Below, piece after piece: positions 61,730-64,000 of a stretch of DNA of 64,000 bases; position 1 is the stretch's first letter, and every line of letters begins with the position of its first letter. This stretch comes from Hymenobacter oligotrophus (GTDB lineage Bacteria; Bacteroidota; Bacteroidia; Cytophagales; Hymenobacteraceae), in assembly GCF_003574965.1 (NCBI RefSeq), contig NZ_CP032317.1, positions 186,001-250,000 of the forward strand, written 5' to 3'. The notes below the pieces were generated by a model, which saw only the letters and a program-made list of their open reading frames with translations, ran no database searches and had not been told where the DNA came from. The position numbers and the translations under genes are program-made.

Positions 61730-64000
61730 TGCGAACTGCTTTCCACCCTTCGTACCTAGGGCGCTGCCGCGCCGCCGTGGCAGCCGCGCTGCTGGGTTTG
61801 GCCGCCTGCCCAAGCGCCGGGGCCCAAACCCCGGCAGCGGCTCCAGTCAGCATCAAGCAGGCGTTTGAGAACTACAGCAAGCTTGATGCGCACGAAAAGC
61901 TGTTTCTGCACCTCGACCGCACCACTTACCTAGGCGGCGACATGATGTGGTTTAAGGTGTACGCCGCCGAGGGCACCCGCCAACGGCCCCTGCCGCTCAG
62001 CCGCGTGGCCTACGTGGAGGTGCTAAACGGGCGCCAACGGCCTGTGCTGCAAGCCAAAATCGAGCTGAAGCAGGCCGCGGGGCACGGCTCGTTTCAGTTG
62101 CCGGCCACGCTGCCGGCCGGGCGCTACACCGTGCGGGCCTACACCAACTGGATGAAGAACTTCGGGCCCGAGTACTTCTTCCGGAGCACGGTTACGGTGC
62201 TGAACACTTTTGCCGCCGCCTTGCCGGCCGACACGGTGAAAGCAACCCCGCCCGACGCGCAATTCTTTCCGGAAGGCGGCAGCCTGGTAAAAGGCCTGCC
62301 AAGCAAAGTAGGCTTTAAAGTAACCGACCAAGCCGGCCGGGGCTTGGCCGCCGAAGGCGTGCTGCTCGATAAGCAAGGCAAACAGGTGGCCCGCTTTGCT
62401 ACCCTGCGCCACGGCATGGGGCAGTTTGTGTTTACGCCTGCCGAAGCCGGCACTGGCTACACCGCCGTGCTCAAGCTTGCCAACGACCAAACCCTAACCC
62501 GCGCACTGCCCGCCGTGTACGAGCAAGGCTATGTGCTAAGCGTGGCGCCGGCAGGCCCGGGGCAGTTGGGGTTGTCGGTGGCGGCCAACGGCCCCGCCGC
62601 CGCCGAAGAGTTGTACGTGCTCGGCCATGCCGGGCAACACGCGTTTCTGGCCCAAAGCCTGCGCTTAGCCAACGGACAAGCCCAACTCGTGCTCGATAAA
62701 GCCGCGTTGCCCGAAGGCGTGCTGCACTTCACGGTATTCAACGCGCAGCGCCAGCCGGTGTGCGAGCGGCTGTACTTCCGGCGCCCCAATAGCCGCTTGG
62801 TAATCGAGGCCACGCCCGATAAGCCGCAGTACGCCACCCGCGACAAAGTGAGCCTGCGCCTGGCCACCGCCAACGGTGCGGGGCAGCCCGCCGCCGCCGG
62901 GCTTTCGATGGCCGTTTACCGCCTCGATTCGCTGGCGGCGCCCGAGTCGGCGGCCGACATCCGCTCGTACTTGTGGCTGACCTCGGCGCTGCGGGGCCAC
63001 ATCGAAAACCCCGGCTACTATTTGCAGGCCCCCGAACCCGAGGCCGAAGTCGCCGCCGATAACCTGATGCTGACGCAGGGCTGGCGCCGCTTTCGGTGGG
63101 AAACATTACTGGCCGGCACGCCGCCGGCCTTGCCGCACGCCCCCGAGCTAAACGGCCACCAGATTAGCGCGCGGCTGCTAAACAAAGCCACCGGCGCCCC
63201 AATGGCCGGCATACCGGCCTACTTGGCGGCCCCCAGCCGCGTGGTACGCCTCTACAACGGCATCAGCAACCCCGAGGGCCTGGTGCGCTTTGAAGCCCGC
63301 GAGCTGTACGGCCCCAAAAACCTGGTGCTGCAAACCAACTTTCGGCAAGACAGCACCGCCCGCTTTGAGCTGCTGAGCCCATTTGCTGCCGAGCACGCCG
63401 AGCAACCCCTGGCGCCGCTGCGCCTAACCGAGCAAAACCGCGCCGAGCTTACGCAGCGCCATTTGCAGGTGCAGGCCCAAAACGCCTACTTCCGCAAAGT
63501 CCTAGGTGCCTACGCCCAGTCCCTCACCGACAGCCTGGCGTTTTACGGCCGCCCCGACGAACGCTACCGCCTCGACGATTTTACCCGCTTTAAGGTAATG
63601 GAGGAGGTAATGCGCGAGTACGTGCCCGGCGTGGTGGTGCGCATCCGCAAGGGCCAATTCTACTTTATGGTGGTCGACAACGGCAACCGCACCATCTTCA
63701 CCGACGAGCCCATGGTGCTGGTGGATGGCGTGCCGTTTTTCAACACCGACCGGGTAATGAAGATTGACCCCTTGAAGGTGCAGCGCCTCGATGTGGTAAC
63801 GCGCGGCTACCTGCACGGCCCGCTTACCTACCCCGGCCTGGTAAGCTACACCAGTTACCGGGGCGACATGGCCGGGGCCCAGCCCGATGCCCGCGCCTTG
63901 GTGCAAGCCTACGAAGGCCTGCAGTGGGAGCGGGAGTTTTACGCCCCGCGCTACGAAACCGAGAGCCAAAAGCAAAGCCGCTTACCCGATTTGCGCCACC
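61729..64000 (+). CDS. Large secreted protein with macroglobulin-like N terminus (partial, cut by window end)
   Basis: An open frame of 757 codons runs from ATG 61729 to the window edge with no stop, so the gene continues beyond 64000. The start overlaps the DUF4249 stop by one base. A signal peptide (RAAVAAALLGLAACPSAGAQ) is followed by KLDAHEKLFLHLDRTTYLGG and DMMWFKVYAAEG, the macroglobulin MG2-like pattern of large Bacteroidota proteins encoded beside TonB-dependent receptors. Further on there are beta-sandwich segments and, near residues 620-700, a plug-like region (RLDDFTRFKVMEEVMREYVP, then TDEPMVLVDGVPFFNTDRVM and LKVQRLDVVTRGYL). It probably works at the outer membrane with the receptor and the lipoprotein. 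Confidence 0.85.
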   Translation, partial: MRTAFHPSYLGRCRAAVAAALLGLAACPSAGAQTPAAAPVSIKQAFENYSKLDAHEKLFLHLDRTTYLGGDMMWFKVYAAEGTRQRPLPLSRVAYVEVLNGRQRPVLQAKIELKQAAGHGSFQLPATLPAGRYTVRAYTNWMKNFGPEYFFRSTVTVLNTFAAALPADTVKATPPDAQFFPEGGSLVKGLPSKVGFKVTDQAGRGLAAEGVLLDKQGKQVARFATLRHGMGQFVFTPAEAGTGYTAVLKLANDQTLTRALPAVYEQGYVLSVAPAGPGQLGLSVAANGPAAAEELYVLGHAGQHAFLAQSLRLANGQAQLVLDKAALPEGVLHFTVFNAQRQPVCERLYFRRPNSRLVIEATPDKPQYATRDKVSLRLATANGAGQPAAAGLSMAVYRLDSLAAPESAADIRSYLWLTSALRGHIENPGYYLQAPEPEAEVAADNLMLTQGWRRFRWETLLAGTPPALPHAPELNGHQISARLLNKATGAPMAGIPAYLAAPSRVVRLYNGISNPEGLVRFEARELYGPKNLVLQTNFRQDSTARFELLSPFAAEHAEQPLAPLRLTEQNRAELTQRHLQVQAQNAYFRKVLGAYAQSLTDSLAFYGRPDERYRLDDFTRFKVMEEVMREYVPGVVVRIRKGQFYFMVVDNGNRTIFTDEPMVLVDGVPFFNTDRVMKIDPLKVQRLDVVTRGYLHGPLTYPGLVSYTSYRGDMAGAQPDARALVQAYEGLQWEREFYAPRYETESQKQSRLPDLRH

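Noticed and set aside
1-64000. tRNA or rRNA genes, prophage, insertion sequence or integron
   Set aside because: No cloverleaf, rRNA conserved segment, transposase, integrase or phage structural gene was recognised on either strand.

Overview
The window is ordinary chromosome from a GC-rich member of the Bacteroidota, most likely Hymenobacter or a close relative (Cytophagales, Hymenobacteraceae). I infer this from two SusC/SusD-type outer-membrane uptake pairs, type IX secretion (T9SS) C-terminal domains, a glucosamine-6-phosphate deaminase fused to an LmbE-like domain, a NagZ-type GH3 enzyme fused to a serine hydrolase, a DUF4249 lipoprotein beside a TonB-dependent receptor, TAnnTTTG-like promoter words, the near absence of Shine-Dalgarno sites, and a GC content of about 60-65%. 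I saw no rRNA, tRNA, CRISPR array, prophage or transposase gene.

Layout. 75-2807: aldo/keto reductase and a secreted N-acyl-D-amino-acid deacylase-like amidohydrolase. 3102-23156: an alpha-glucan region with an amylase-family lipoprotein, a secreted GH31 alpha-glucosidase, a glycogen branching enzyme, a stand-alone glycosyltransferase-like protein and a cytoplasmic GH31 enzyme. Interspersed are a bestrophin-like channel, two tandem small paralogues, a beta-lactamase-fold hydrolase, gamma-glutamyltransferase and an OmpA-family protein. 23252-27799: small secreted proteins, an alpha/beta hydrolase, a T9SS cargo protein and a rhomboid protease. 27982-29151: three hydrophilic, probably disordered proteins. 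29266-33131: a likely peptidoglycan-processing run (class A beta-lactamase-like hydrolase, VanX-type dipeptidase, GHL10 glycosidase). 34109-47298: two divergent SusCD systems flanking the nagB fusion. 47687-50161: a multi-PAS histidine kinase interrupted by one in-frame stop. 50388-56631: NagX-like membrane acyltransferase, small secreted proteins and the GH3/serine-hydrolase fusion. 56982-64000: a translationally coupled operon of a secreted protein, a TonB-dependent receptor, a DUF4249 lipoprotein and a large surface protein cut off by the window edge.

Functionally the genes mostly describe surface capture and breakdown of polysaccharides (alpha-glucans, amino sugars, peptidoglycan) with storage-glycan metabolism.

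The most unusual signals are in the DNA itself. The palindrome CCTAGG occurs about 97 times by hand count, several times more than composition predicts, in genes and intergenic DNA and often in both arms of terminator hairpins. There are also nested inverted-repeat elements in two intergenic regions, a perfect 74-bp palindrome, and a 47-bp perfect tandem duplication that doubles a start codon.
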